From Epiperipatus broadwayi (taxonomy: Eukaryota > Onychophora > Udeonychophora > Euonychophora > Peripatidae), in the NCBI GenBank assembly GCA_028023455.1, contig JAQFVV010012674.1, forward strand, positions 55,001 through 119,000: a stretch of DNA of 64,000 bases. Reading direction: 5' to 3'. Positions 53,156 through 64,000 of the stretch are shown here, one piece after another (within the stretch, counting starts at the first letter, position 1; every line of letters starts with the position of its first letter). The notes beneath the pieces were generated by a model that was not told the DNA's origin, made no database searches, and saw only the letters and a program-made list of their open reading frames with translations. Made by a program: the position numbers and the translations under genes.

Positions 53156-54204
53156 TCTTACGGCATTTAAAAATAAATCATAAATGCTATTTGCAAAAAG
53201 AAAGCTTATTCCTGTCTTCAACAATATATACTAAATCAGTATTTTAAAAAACAATATTTAAAAACTATAATGCTATAAATCAGACATTGTAATGTAACAT
53301 TAAACAGCCTAAAATGCTACAATGGAAAAAAGTGCGGGAAAAGAAAAAAAAGCAAAAGAAGCTAATATTGAAAATTAAAAAAAATTACACAATCCTTTAA
53401 AATAAATCAAAAACGGTAATTTATAGAGTGATAATCAAACATTGTAATTGTAAATCTCAAAAAAATTAACTTATGTTAAGGCATTTTTTTAAAAAAAATC
53501 GTAAATGATATTTACAAAAACCCTTTAAAATATAGCGATCACTAGAAAAATAATAAATGCTATTTTAAAAAGCTCAGTCCAGTCTAGCAACGCTATATAC
53601 TAAATCAGTATTATAATTTTAAAAAATTATATTGGTAAATGTGAAATGGCGGGAACACCCATCACTTTCAACACTATCAACAAATAAAAAATCTAATTAA
53701 CTTATTTTTAAAAATATAATATTTTACATTTGGCTTTGGGATTATCCCTCTAACTAAGAGTTATAATAATGAATCACAAATCTGAATAATAGACAGTTAG
53801 CATTTATTTAAGTAATTTTTTACCAATATTTTAAGAATTTTAAAAAAATTACCAACATTCTCAATCGGATGGAGATCTCTTCTTCATTACTGCAACAGCA
53901 CAAGCCATCAACAAATTATACTTTTAAGATTTAGGTTTATTACTGTAAAGAAGATGACAGTAAAATTAATTTATTCAGGAAATATCGCAGCTTGATATGG
54001 TCTCTTTCAAATTTATTTTTAAAACTGTGTATTTAAGTCTCACACAAATAACAGCAGCTATGTGTGACGTAAGATAATTTCCAAGAATTAGAGTTTGGGA
54101 TGGGCCTTTGTCTTACTAAGATAAAAGTGTTAAGTTAAACTTTCAAATTTAAAAAAAAACAACTGTAAACCAGCTAATGGACTTTTATGCTTCAAGCCTA
54201 ACAT

Positions 54205-54865
54205 CATTACGTATGTAATCTTATAATAATGTATTTTGATGTATAATAATGTATGTGATGTATATATATTTATTTATATATTAGATGTGCGCACATACAC
54301 GTAAACATACGTTATTATACATCAATGTTCATTATTATAGGATTATACACGTGGCCTGGGATGGGTTTGAATTTGACAAACAGGTCTACTATGATACTTA
54401 AAAGGTGAAACGGAATGATAGACAGAATTAGCAACAATAAGTGAATATAAAGAATATATTTATTAGTCATTCATATACCCATTTTCAAATCATATGATCA
54501 CATGAACACACACCCTTTATATTTCTTTTTTTTTTTTAATATTAATGAATGAAAAGGTCTCTTTTGTTTTTGCAATATTTTTGGAATAAATATATATGAG
54601 TACAAGTTGTGACTTGTAATATGTTATAGTGCGATTATATTTTTAAATCATTAATTTATTTTTATATTTTTTATAATAAATTACCAAATAATTTTACTTG
54701 TGTCTTTAAAGTGTTAAAACTAAAATCTTAAAAGTAATACATGTATCGGCATACACACACATATATATATATATATATGAGTACAAGTTGTGACGTATAA
54801 TATGTTACAGTGCGATTATATTTTTAAATCATTAATTTATTATAAATTTTTACCCCTCTTTTGCA
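54205..54865. other. centre of foldback element, no ORF
   Basis: Contains a direct repeat (ATGAGTACAAGTTGTGAC at about 54595 and 54777, each followed by TGCGATTATATTTTTAAATC) with short (CA)n-(TA)n. No transposase-like sequence is visible. Confidence 0.7.
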
Positions 54866-56996
54866 TTTGATGACTAGTTAGGCTTGAGGCATAAAAGTCT
54901 ATTAAGCTGGTTTACAGTTGCTTTTTTTTAAATTTGAAAGTTTAACTTAACACTTTTATCTTAGTAAGAGAAAGGCCCATCCCAAACTCTAATTCTTGGA
55001 AATTATCTTACGTCATACATACCAGCTCTTATTTGTGTGAGACCCAAATACACAGTTTTAAAAATAAATTTGAAAGAGACCATATCAAGCTGCGATATTT
55101 CCTGAATAAATTAATTTTACTGTCATCTTCTTTACAGTAATAAACCTAAATCTTAAAAGTATAATTTGTTGATGGCTTGTGCTGTTGCAGTGATGAAGAA
55201 GAGATCTCCATCCGATTGAGAATGTTGGTAATTTTTTTAAAATTCTTAAAATATTGGTAAAAAATTACTTAAATAAATGCTAACTGTCTATTATTCAGAT
55301 TTGTGATTCATTATTATAACTCTTAGTTAGAGGGATAATCCCAAAGCCAAATGTAAAATATTATATTTTTAAAAATAAGTTAATTAGATTTTTTATTTGT
55401 TGATAGTGTTGAAAGTGATGGGTGTTCCCGCCATTTCACATTTACCAATATAATTTTTTAAAATTATAATACTGATTTAGTATATAGCGTTGCTAGACCG
55501 GACTGAGCTTTTTAAAATAGCATTTATTATTTTTCTAGTGATCGCTATATTTTAAAGGGTTTTTGTAAATATCATTTACGATTTTTTTTAAAAAAATGCC
55601 TTAACATAAGTTAATTTTTTTGAGATTTACAATTACAATGTTTGATTATCACTCTATAAATTACCGTTTTTGATTTATTTTAAAGGATTGTGTAATTTTT
55701 TTTAATTTTCAATATTAGCTTCTTTTGCTTTTTTTCTTTTCCCGCACTTTTTTCCATTGTAGCATTATAGGCTGTTTTAATGTTATGTTACAATGTCTGA
55801 TTTATAGCATTATAGTTTTAAATATTGTTTTTTAAAATACTGATTTAGTATATACTGTTGAAGACAGGAATAAGCTTTCTTTTTGCAAATAGCATTTATG
55901 ATTTATTTTTAAATGCCGTAAGATACGTTAATTTTTTGAGATTTACTATTACAATGCTTGGATTTATAGTGTTTTTGATTTTTTGAGATTTGCTATTACA
56001 ATGCTTAGATTTATAGTGTTTTTAATTTTTTGAGATTTGCTATTACAATGCTTGGATTTATAGTGTTTTTGATTTTTTAATTTTTTGAGATTTACTATTA
56101 TAATGCTTGGATTTATAGCGTTATTTATTTATTTTTTTGATTGTGTTTTTGGTTTATTTTAAAGTATTTTTTAAATTTCACCTCTTTCCCCCCCCCCCGC
56201 ACTTTTTTTGCAATGTTTGATTATGACTATATATATAAATTAGTGTTTTTTGTTTATTTTAAAGTATTTTTTAATTTTCACTTCTTTTTCTTTTCCCGCC
56301 CTTTTTTTTTGATAGTAGCACCTTATGCTATTTAATGTGACGTTTTCCCGCCATTTTTTTAAGTGTAGTCCCTTCACCAACTAAAATTCAAACTAGCAAC
56401 CACCGATCTTTCTTACATCATTATTTTTTACCATTTTTAGCATTCAGATTTTGATTAGAAGTAAATGGTTTAATAAACTGAAATATGATTTTTTTTAAAA
56501 AGATTGATGTAGATAACGTGTATTCAAGATCTTTACCGCCTTTTTGGTCTCGTGATTCCATTTCTATAAGTGAATGAAAATATAATTATTGCTTAAAATC
56601 TTTTCATCATTATTTTTTAGCATTCAGATTTTATAAGTTATAATCTTTTGGCATATACGATTTTGTGTTTTAATATTTTAATCACATGATTTTTTTTTAT
56701 TAAAATTACAATTTTTGTGTTTTAATATTTTAATCACATGATTTTTTTATGAAAATTGTGATTTTTATGTTTTAATATTTTAATCACGTGATTTTTTTTA
56801 TATGAAAATTAAGATTTTTATGTTTTACCATTTTAGTCACGTGATTGACTAATATGAAAATTCCAAGTTTTGTTTTTTCTTACCTACGAAAATGGCCATT
56901 TTGAGCGATGTCATTTATCGGTTGGATGTTTCAGCATGGTTTGGGTGGTTCTTGTAATTCAAAATGGCGGCCGTGAGCGCATACTAAATCAGCACC

Positions 56997-57004
56997 ATAA
57001 TTTT
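56997..57004. repeat. right 8-bp target-site duplication
   Basis: ATAATTTT follows the right end of the foldback element and matches 52099-52106. Confidence 0.75.
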
Positions 57005-58435
57005 TTATTATGTTTTTATGTTCATTTTTTTTAGATGTTTATGTGTAATTTGTATTTATATTTTTTTTTGTTAAATGCTTATAAAGAGAAAAGGAAATGG
57101 AAATATTTAAAAATTCCAACATATAGGTAATTTTAAATCAAGAGTTTTATTAGTTGTTTTTCTCCACAAACGCATTTTAGCAGGGGTGGGGTTATTGTTC
57201 TAAATTTAAAAAAAAAACCTAAAGGCAATTATATTTTTAGTAGATAAGTACTTTTTTTTTTTTAATTACCAAATATTTAAACTTGACAAAAGAGTTTGTT
57301 GAAATTTATGTTAATGCGAGTGGGGAAAAAATATCAAATTTAATTAAAAATATACTTTAAATGTAATCTGATTGTCAGAAAATATCTTATATAGTCATTT
57401 TTTTAAATTTTTTTGTTGGTATATTGAATCAGATAATGGTCAGAGTAAAAAGAAAATTTAATTAAAAATAAAAATTATTGAGATTAATTAGGGGATTACA
57501 TAGGAATGCTTCATGCATTGTATGGATCCACTAACAAAATTCAAAATTAGCTAATTAAATGCTTTTAGAGGGGTACCTGGATTAAGATTGTAATGAGTGG
57601 GCTATGTAAGATATTCACCAGGTGTTTGGGAGACTCAGACACTCAGTCAATCACTCTCTCTAACACTCTCTCTGAGTCAATCATTCGCACACTGAATCAG
57701 TCAATCATTCACTCATTCATATTAACTTACTGGACTTATTCACTTGCTTGTTGACTTATTGGATTTATTGGAAGTTGCTTGCTTAAATTTAGAGTTGGAG
57801 TTAAACATACAGAAACAGACAGTCAGTAGTTCAAGTTCTATATATTTCATATCATGCAGACAAAGAGTAAACTTCAAGATGGATTCCAACTAGCCAATTA
57901 TTAATATTGTGTCACAAAACTGTGTTTATTGGAAAGTGCTGATATTTGAAGCACAAGTGTACTCATTTCAATGAAATGGTCATGGGGTAGAAACCCCCAG
58001 TCAGTGTACCTGCCCAGCTCCACTCCTGCCATCAGAAGGGACTTCTGAATCCAGTCATCAAATGATCATGAAATCTGCTGAGCAATATTGTCATTAGTGT
58101 CTCCCAGATCCAGCCATCAAATGATCATGAGAGCTGCTGAATAGTGCCATGTTCAAGAGAGGTCCTCACAACTCTGGATGGTTAGGTGACTAGCCAACTC
58201 AGAGCCCAGAGAAGAATGAAAAAGACATTATATGATACACTCTATTTTATTAATTTTGTATATGTTATTGTGCATTAAATATCTTTCATTTGTACCTTTT
58301 TGCAAAAAAATATCAATCTAATTTAATGTAATATTTAGTATTTATAAAATATTTTCAGGTTTGAGTTTATGATTCTCGGACCACTTTCTCACTAGTTGAT
58401 TCTTTTCTTTATGTTTTATATTTTTACATTTTTTT
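57005..58435. other. no gene; GC-richer repeat-like segment
   Basis: 57590-58240 is less AT-rich and contains short direct repeats: CACTCAGTCAATCACTC-like units at 57645-57715, and CATCAAATGATCATGA at about 58056 and 58122 followed by CTGCTGA. It could be a degraded LTR or SINE. Nothing is conclusive. Confidence 0.35.
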
Positions 58436-58459
58436 TCTTTATTAAAATAACTATAATAG

Positions 58460-58505
<46 letters not shown>

Positions 58506-58534
58506 CTATTATAGTTATTTTCTATCACCAATTA

Positions 58535-58582
<48 letters not shown>

Positions 58583-58610
58583 CATTTATCTTGGTAATTG
58601 GTGAAGAGAT
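58436..58610. repeat. two (TA)n arrays bordered by inverted flanks
   Basis: AATAACTATAATAGTCTCAT before the first array is inverted as ATGAGACTATTATAGTTATT after it. TCACCAATTACCAATATA before the second array is inverted after it as CTTGGTAATTGGTGA, with a short insertion. Confidence 0.9.
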
Positions 58611-58806
58611 ATGTGATTCAATAAACATTTGTTTAATAATTATAAAATTGCCTTATTGCTTTGATACTCTATTCATATTTTTATTTTTTGTACATTTGTA
58701 TTAACAGTTGATAAATATTGTCCGTGAAACAATTGAAAGTACTTCTGGTAAAGAATATATTATTTAATTTTAAATACTGTGTTAAATAAATTTGTTTGAT
58801 TTATTA

Positions 58807-58839
<33 letters not shown>

Positions 58840-58844
<5 letters not shown>

Positions 58845-60047
58845 AATTATATAACTGAATATTTATAAATACAGTAACTAAATACTTAAAAAAAATTATC
58901 CACTGAGGAGCGCTTTCGATTATCCAAGTAATTGTGTTAACTAAAGATTTGAAATGTTACCTTTCCACACAATTCCATGATCTTAATGTTTTCTGCTTGC
59001 CTGTTAATTAAGTCATGTTTATATTTGTATATTAGCATAGCTTCCTTTTTTTTATTGTTATTTTTTTTCAATTTGCAATATTTTTACACTGTTAAAATTG
59101 AAATCAAAACCATAAATACATGATTTATTATGGATGTAAAAAAACAGATGCTAAAATATTATTATCTATTATGCAATTTTGTTTCGATATCTGAACATGT
59201 TTTAATAATAGCAAGTGTTCTTTAGTTTTTTTTCCATTGTACATCTAGATTCACCTATATAGGCACTGCCACACCTACATATACATTTATAAATGACACA
59301 ATTTTTATTTATAAATGAGGTTTTATCTTTGGAGTTATTTATGAATTTGTTTAATGTAGGAAGTGTGCAAAATGCAATCTCACACATTCTTTATAAATTT
59401 TACTTATAAACTTTATTTGATCATTTGAAATATATGGGATTGATATCCATATTTTATAATTAAAACTTTTATTTTTATATTTTGTATTAAAATCTCTAAT
59501 AACATTATATATGTGATTATAAATGTAGCCAACATTTAACAATTCATTCGAATATATTTCAATATTTTTGCCTTTATCTGATAAATATTTGCAAAGATTA
59601 TTATTTCTAAATAAAAAGGTCTTTAAATCTGCCATTTTATGTGACATTGGCACTTTTGGTTTATATGGAATATAACCTCTTTTTACTCTTGGTTTAATGG
59701 TCATACGGTAATCCAGCATGCATTGATTTCTAGTTATTTTAAGATCAAGAAACTGAATGCACATTAAATCTTCATCTGTTTTTATCCATCTTAGGCCTTT
59801 CAAGCCATTTAATTCCTTAAACAACTCATTAATTGTATTTGGTTTACCACATTCAAAAACATCATCAACATATTGATAATATGCAGTAATATTTTTTTGA
59901 TAATATTCCTTTTTCAAAATATTTTCTTCATATGAAGAAGTGGATAAATTTTATTTATTTATTTTATTACTATTTTTATAAATATCCAGTTATATCATTA
60001 TGTATATTGCTTTAAAAATACAGACATTGAATCATAATTTTATTATG

Positions 60048-60060
<13 letters not shown>
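58840..60060 (-). mobile_element. PLE copy D (5'-truncated) with inverted terminal repeat
   Basis: Minus-strand tail 58840-58980 (AATATTTATAAATACAGTAA, hairpin, CTTTCGATTATCC) is followed by the ORF remnant up to about 59935. Then a plus-strand terminal repeat lies at about 59960-60060 (ACTATTTTTATAAATATCCA, AAATACAGACATTGAATC). This is the same structure as copy B, but from a different subfamily. Confidence 0.75.
58981..59935 (-). pseudogene. PLE reverse transcriptase / GIY-YIG fragment
   Basis: Minus strand: AYYQYVDDVFECGKP (motif C), LRWIKTDEDLMCIQFLDLKI, RGYIPYKPKVPMSHKM and KIWISIPYISNDQIKFISK. After a frameshift near 59351-59387 comes CVIYKCICRCGSAYIGESRCT (endonuclease signature). The last part towards 58981 is further degraded. 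The region before the YVDD motif is absent. Confidence 0.75.
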
Positions 60061-60082
<22 letters not shown>

Positions 60083-60263
60083 GCTTTTAGATGTTTTTAT
60101 GATTTTAAAGCTTAAATATGATAAATATTAACCATTAGCATTCATATTATTAATTATAATGATTGTATACTTGTCTTAATTTATAGGTAATAGGGATCAG
60201 AAAATTAAGAATTGTTTACACCTTAGATACATATATATTATGATACTATTTAGTTATTTTGGT

Positions 60264-60422
<159 letters not shown>

Positions 60423-60818
60423 CATATTTGAATGATTCAACAAAACTGTATTCTACACGGTTTTTGGATGATCCTACAACCTACCAACCTATGTGTGTTC
60501 AAGCAATTTACACTCTTCGTTTAGGGCATTATGTTGCTGTACTGGCTTTAGTAATAGATAATTTTGATTCCATAGAAAGAATTTACAACTACACTAAAGA
60601 AGAATATGTTGGAACAGCAACCCAAAGATTTTGGCCTCATCCTTATTTAGGTGATATATCTTCTACTATAAACAAGTTTTATGTAGTATGCTTTTCAAGA
60701 CTTAGTCCTCGAGTTGTAACAACTGCATATCAGTGGAGAATGACATCAGATCTTATGATAAAAACTCAAACAATTGAAACGTCACATGTTTTAAAAAATT
60801 TCATGTTATTCCCTTTAA
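60423..60818 (+). CDS. candidate exon 6 (396 nt, phase 1), unrecognised domain
   Basis: After the AG at 60421-60422 an open frame begins in phase 1 (CA TAT TTG), so the split codon with micro-exon 5 is TCA (Ser). The protein continues YLNDSTKLYSTRFLDDPT, VCFSR near the middle and YQWRMTSDLMI. It has two Cys (MCVQA and VVCFS), short hydrophobic strands (VAVLALVIDNF) and looks like a folded beta-rich domain, but I do not recognise the family. GTAATT at 60819 is a possible phase-1 donor; without it the frame runs to a TAA at 60911-60913. Base composition is clearly richer in G and C than the flanks. It could be a host exon or an unknown transposon protein. Confidence 0.6.
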
Positions 60819-60929
60819 GTAATTTTATTTTTTATTTTTTATTTCACTTTAATCTTTGTGCTAAGATTTTTTTATTTAATACACATACCCAAACCTGTAT
60901 GGATATATTGTAACCTTTATGAAATAATA

Positions 60930-61340
60930 AACAATGTGGAGGGGTAGAGAGGAAAATAAAAAGATAAGAAAATAAAAAAGAAGAGAATGTCAATTGTAAC
61001 CTTATAGTAATAACAACAGTGGGGGTGGTAGAGAAAGAGAGAGATAGAGAGATAGAAGAAAATAGAAAAAAATAGAGAAATGGAGGGGGAATCCATTTGT
61101 GACCATAAGGGAATCAATTAGCAAAGAAAAAGATGGACTAGAATAGAGAGGAAGAGGAGAGAAGTAGAATGAGGGAGATGAGAGAAGTAGATTGAGGGAG
61201 AGAGTAAAAAAGCAAAAAGAAGGAAGGAAATGCTTAGAGAGAAGGAGAGAGAAAAAGAGGGAATATTAGAAGAAAAGAGAACAATTACTAGAGGAAAAAA
61301 TTACAAGAGAGAAAAAGATAAAGAAAAGAAAAAATAGATA
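60930..61340. repeat. polypurine-rich tract
   Basis: About 400 bp of the plus strand are dominated by A and G (GGAGGGGTAGAGAGGAAAAT, GAAAGAGAGAGATAGAGAG), with few pyrimidines. It probably derives from GA/GATA microsatellites. Confidence 0.7.
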
Positions 61341-61983
61341 CTCTTCAGCTAAACATAGCAGGGGTGCCATAAAATATTATATAATAATGTCACTATCCAA
61401 AGATCAGTAATAAGATAGGAGAAAAATTGATAGTCCTGCTAAACAATCAAGACACAATAACAATTTTCTAGAAATTGTTAAGAAAATTTAAGTTTTGCCA
61501 AGTACTACAAAAAAAAATTATCGTCCATCAGATTACATTCTTTGAATCCAACAAATTTATAACAAAATTAGAACCTTTCTAAATAAAATTCTTATTTAGT
61601 AACCTAAACAGATGCCAAAAGATATCACTTCGAATAATACAACTCATAAGATATTCCCTGAGACAAAGTATTATCAAGTGTGCTTTTCTATAACATCATA
61701 AATAATTAATAATTACCTATCTCACACTAGTTAAAATTTATAATTATATCTTAAAAAGTTGTATCAGTCAATATCCACAAAAGCATAGGTTCTCAGGTAC
61801 TGCTGCAACTCTTCTGATAGAAATTAAAATATGAAGTTGTTATCAGAAAATAAATAAATAAATGGTCAAGTGAATGATAGCCTGGCTGAGTATAGGAAAC
61901 AAACACTTCCCTTGAAATGACTGCATCCAATAATAAGATAATAACATTTATTACAAAAATTATTTACTTAACTATATGATCTG
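61341..61983. other. no gene seen
   Basis: AT-rich sequence without a supported feature. Confidence 0.4.
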
Positions 61984-62280
61984 GTAATTAAGAATTTTAC
62001 AATTTAGATTTATTACAACCTTTACCCAGGATATCACTCAAGATGGGAGAAAGACAAGGGTGTGTTTTATGTCTTTCCACCTTCTCACAAAACAATCTTC
62101 ATAAAATAAAATAAAATGGATCTTAAGATAGATGGTAATTAAAAAATTTACAATTTAGATTTATTACAACCTTTACCCAGGATATCACTCAAGATGGGAG
62201 AAAGACAAGGGTGTGTTTTATGTCTTTCCACCTTCTCACAAAAACAATCTTCATAAAATAAATGGAAATGGATCTTGAGA
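61984..62280 (+). pseudogene. tandemly duplicated LINE RT motif-B scrap
   Basis: Two units of about 148 bp (about 61984-62131 and 62132-62280) share TTTACAATTTAGATTTATTA and CAGGATATCACTCAAGATGG. Plus-strand reading gives SLKMGERQGCVLCLS, close to the RT motif GVRQGCVLSPLLF. No other RT motif survives. Confidence 0.5.
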
Positions 62281-62340
62281 TAGAAATAATTGGAAGAATG
62301 TGCAATATAAAATAAACAGCATGGACAATTTTCATTCATT

Positions 62341-63720
62341 GAACAAAATGTTATGTCTTCGAAATTAGCGTGGTTAACAAATTCCTTAAATATTATCTGT
62401 TATAATAATTTCACTTAAAAATCAGAATTAAAAGCATGACTATATTTCATCTCAATGAAAATAAAATATACTGCATTTTAAAATTAATAAAGGAATTAAT
62501 GTTTTTTCATTAATCATAGTTGGGATCTTCAATGTTAAGCAATCCAATGTTAAGTAATCCAATGTTAAATAATCCAAGACAACAATAAAAAAAATAAACA
62601 TAGACTAAATATATTTAAATGAACAATTATTCGATTTATTAACACACTTATATTAACTGACATATACACATTACTTAGAAAGTTTTGTCAGTATAGCACT
62701 GTTACAATGATAACTTACTTGACTAATAATGACCCCAAACTTTTCTTTTTGTAAATTTAACACAGATCTATTAAAGCTTTTGCAAAATCAAATAAAATAA
62801 ACAAACCACAATAGTTTGTTTATTAAATGATTAGAACAGTGAATTAGCAATGGCTAATTCTAGCATACTTTTGTTAAAATAAATTATCCCTAAGACAATT
62901 TATTCTTTTTTAAAAACACCTAAAATGTATGAGCCAAACATAGGATTTTACCAAGAAAAACAAAATTTTGTTATAGATAATTATTCTAATTATTTTTGTT
63001 TAACTCAAAATTATATGATAATCTTCAATAACCAGATTTGGTAAAATAATCTAATATGACTTGCAATTATTTACCTCATAACCTGTACAACAACTGGTTT
63101 ATTTTCATACTACATATTTTTATTTTAAATAACTACTAATTCAAAGTAGAAAAATAACTAGATAAATGGATCAAGCAAATATTAAATGAATAAATAAATG
63201 GTCATTTATCAGAAGTCATTTACACAATTCAATGTCCACATAATGTAAATCATCTAAATAAAAATTGAGATAATAACTACATGACTTACACCTCCATTGA
63301 AAAAGTTCTGGATGATCGTAGCAAATACATAAGATGTGTGGATTATAATAACTTTACATATGCTTATAATTCAAACATTTACAATTACAAAATATTGTTG
63401 GTTGGGTTGTGAATGGTTAGACATCATGATAGCACAAAACACAGACATTCTTACACTTTAAAGCACTAATACAACATAGTGCATCCTGAATTAATTTCAT
63501 CCTTCAAACAAACTTATCTTGACAGTACATACTAATAATGCAAGCAATCTCACCTACTATGGTGGAAAATTTAGCTTTAATTAAACCTCATGAGTGATAG
63601 GCTCAAAAAAAAAAACTCCACAGAGCAACTTGCTTAAATATAGCCAAAGCATGGTGGCTCTCAAAATAACACCTATATTTGAGGCAAAATAGGATGCCCT
63701 GAAATTTTGTCTCCCCACAT
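62341..63720. other. no gene seen
   Basis: AT-rich DNA. Short direct repeats of CAATGTTAAGTAATC occur at 62530-62580. No coding support. Confidence 0.4.
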
Positions 63721-63723
63721 CAG

Positions 63724-63849
<126 letters not shown>

Positions 63850-64000
63850 CAATAACAGGTACCTAGAAATATGTGATCAGGAATATATATATATTGTAAC
63901 GTTTTTCATATTACTCAGCCATATGCCTCAAATTTATATTTGAGCGTGAGTTGATCAAGCTGTATCAAAAGAAAAAAGAAAGTTGTATTTCTTTTCCCAA

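Larger units (their letters stand above)
52107..56996. mobile_element. 4.9-kb foldback DNA element with roughly 2.1-kb inverted arms
   Basis: The left end GGTGTCGATTTAGTATGC and the right end (complement GGTGCTGATTTAGTATGC) start arms that match through GCTCACGGCCGCCATTTTG and onward. They can be followed to CTAATGGACTTTTATGCTTC (54175) against its complement near 54890. The centre at about 54205-54865 has no transposase ORF. Arms hold tandem arrays (separate entries). An 8-bp duplication ATAATTTT borders it. Long arms with internal tandem repeats recall Foldback/Galileo elements. An 8-bp duplication also fits hAT, P or Merlin, and the GG terminus would suit Merlin. The superfamily is not assigned. 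Confidence 0.85.

Overview
This is very AT-rich animal DNA, most likely from an invertebrate. It carries Penelope-like retroelements with a GIY-YIG domain, L1/Tx1-type LINEs, a ZBED-type hAT remnant and very long (TA)n, (TAA)n and (TATC)n arrays. The repeat style resembles cephalopod or other mollusc genomes, but the taxon is not proven. There is no prokaryotic gene organisation, no CRISPR array and no rRNA. One run of 500 Ns (14991-15490) is an assembly gap.

Most of the window reads best as large introns of one plus-strand host gene. Five tiny candidate exons (8357-8377, 11662-11679, 19865-19879, 24596-24610, 46525-46545; 15-21 nt) and one larger one (60423-60818) have splice-like borders. 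All have lengths divisible by three, all are phase 1, and they join without a stop. The small exons would encode a Thr/Ser/Pro-rich, mucin-like linker, followed by a domain I do not recognise. The introns would be about 3.3, 8.2, 4.7, 21.9 and 13.9 kb.

Layout: 1-430 inverted Penelope (PLE) end; 481-804 palindromic MITE; 877-2470 antisense LINE pieces; 2779-6480 decayed hAT; 6900-7800 LINE remnant; 9520-11652 LINE fragments and (TAA)n; 11882-15793 an L1/Tx1-type LINE with ORF1, ORF2 and the gap; 17163-21170 (TATC)n arrays around exon 3 and a palindrome carrying hammerhead-ribozyme motifs on both strands; 24990-25975 a MITE and PLE ends; 27609-31297 a second L1/Tx1-type LINE; 33770-37365 PLE ends, a tRNA-like unit and a minus-strand LINE split by (TA)n; 37480-42518 two nearly identical PLE copies in divergent orientation; 42880-44045 three copies of a MITE family; 52107-56996 a 4.9 kb foldback element with roughly 2.1 kb arms and an 8-bp target duplication; 58840-60060 a third large PLE copy; 60423-60818 the last candidate exon; then polypurine DNA, a duplicated reverse-transcriptase scrap and (TA)n to the end.

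The transposons supply nearly all long ORFs, and every LINE or PLE copy shows truncation, frameshift or nonsense damage. The observations most worth following are the micro-exon chain, the foldback element, the hammerhead motifs in palindromic repeats, the repeated inverted-end structure of the PLEs, and (TA)n arrays bordered by inverted copies of their own flanks.
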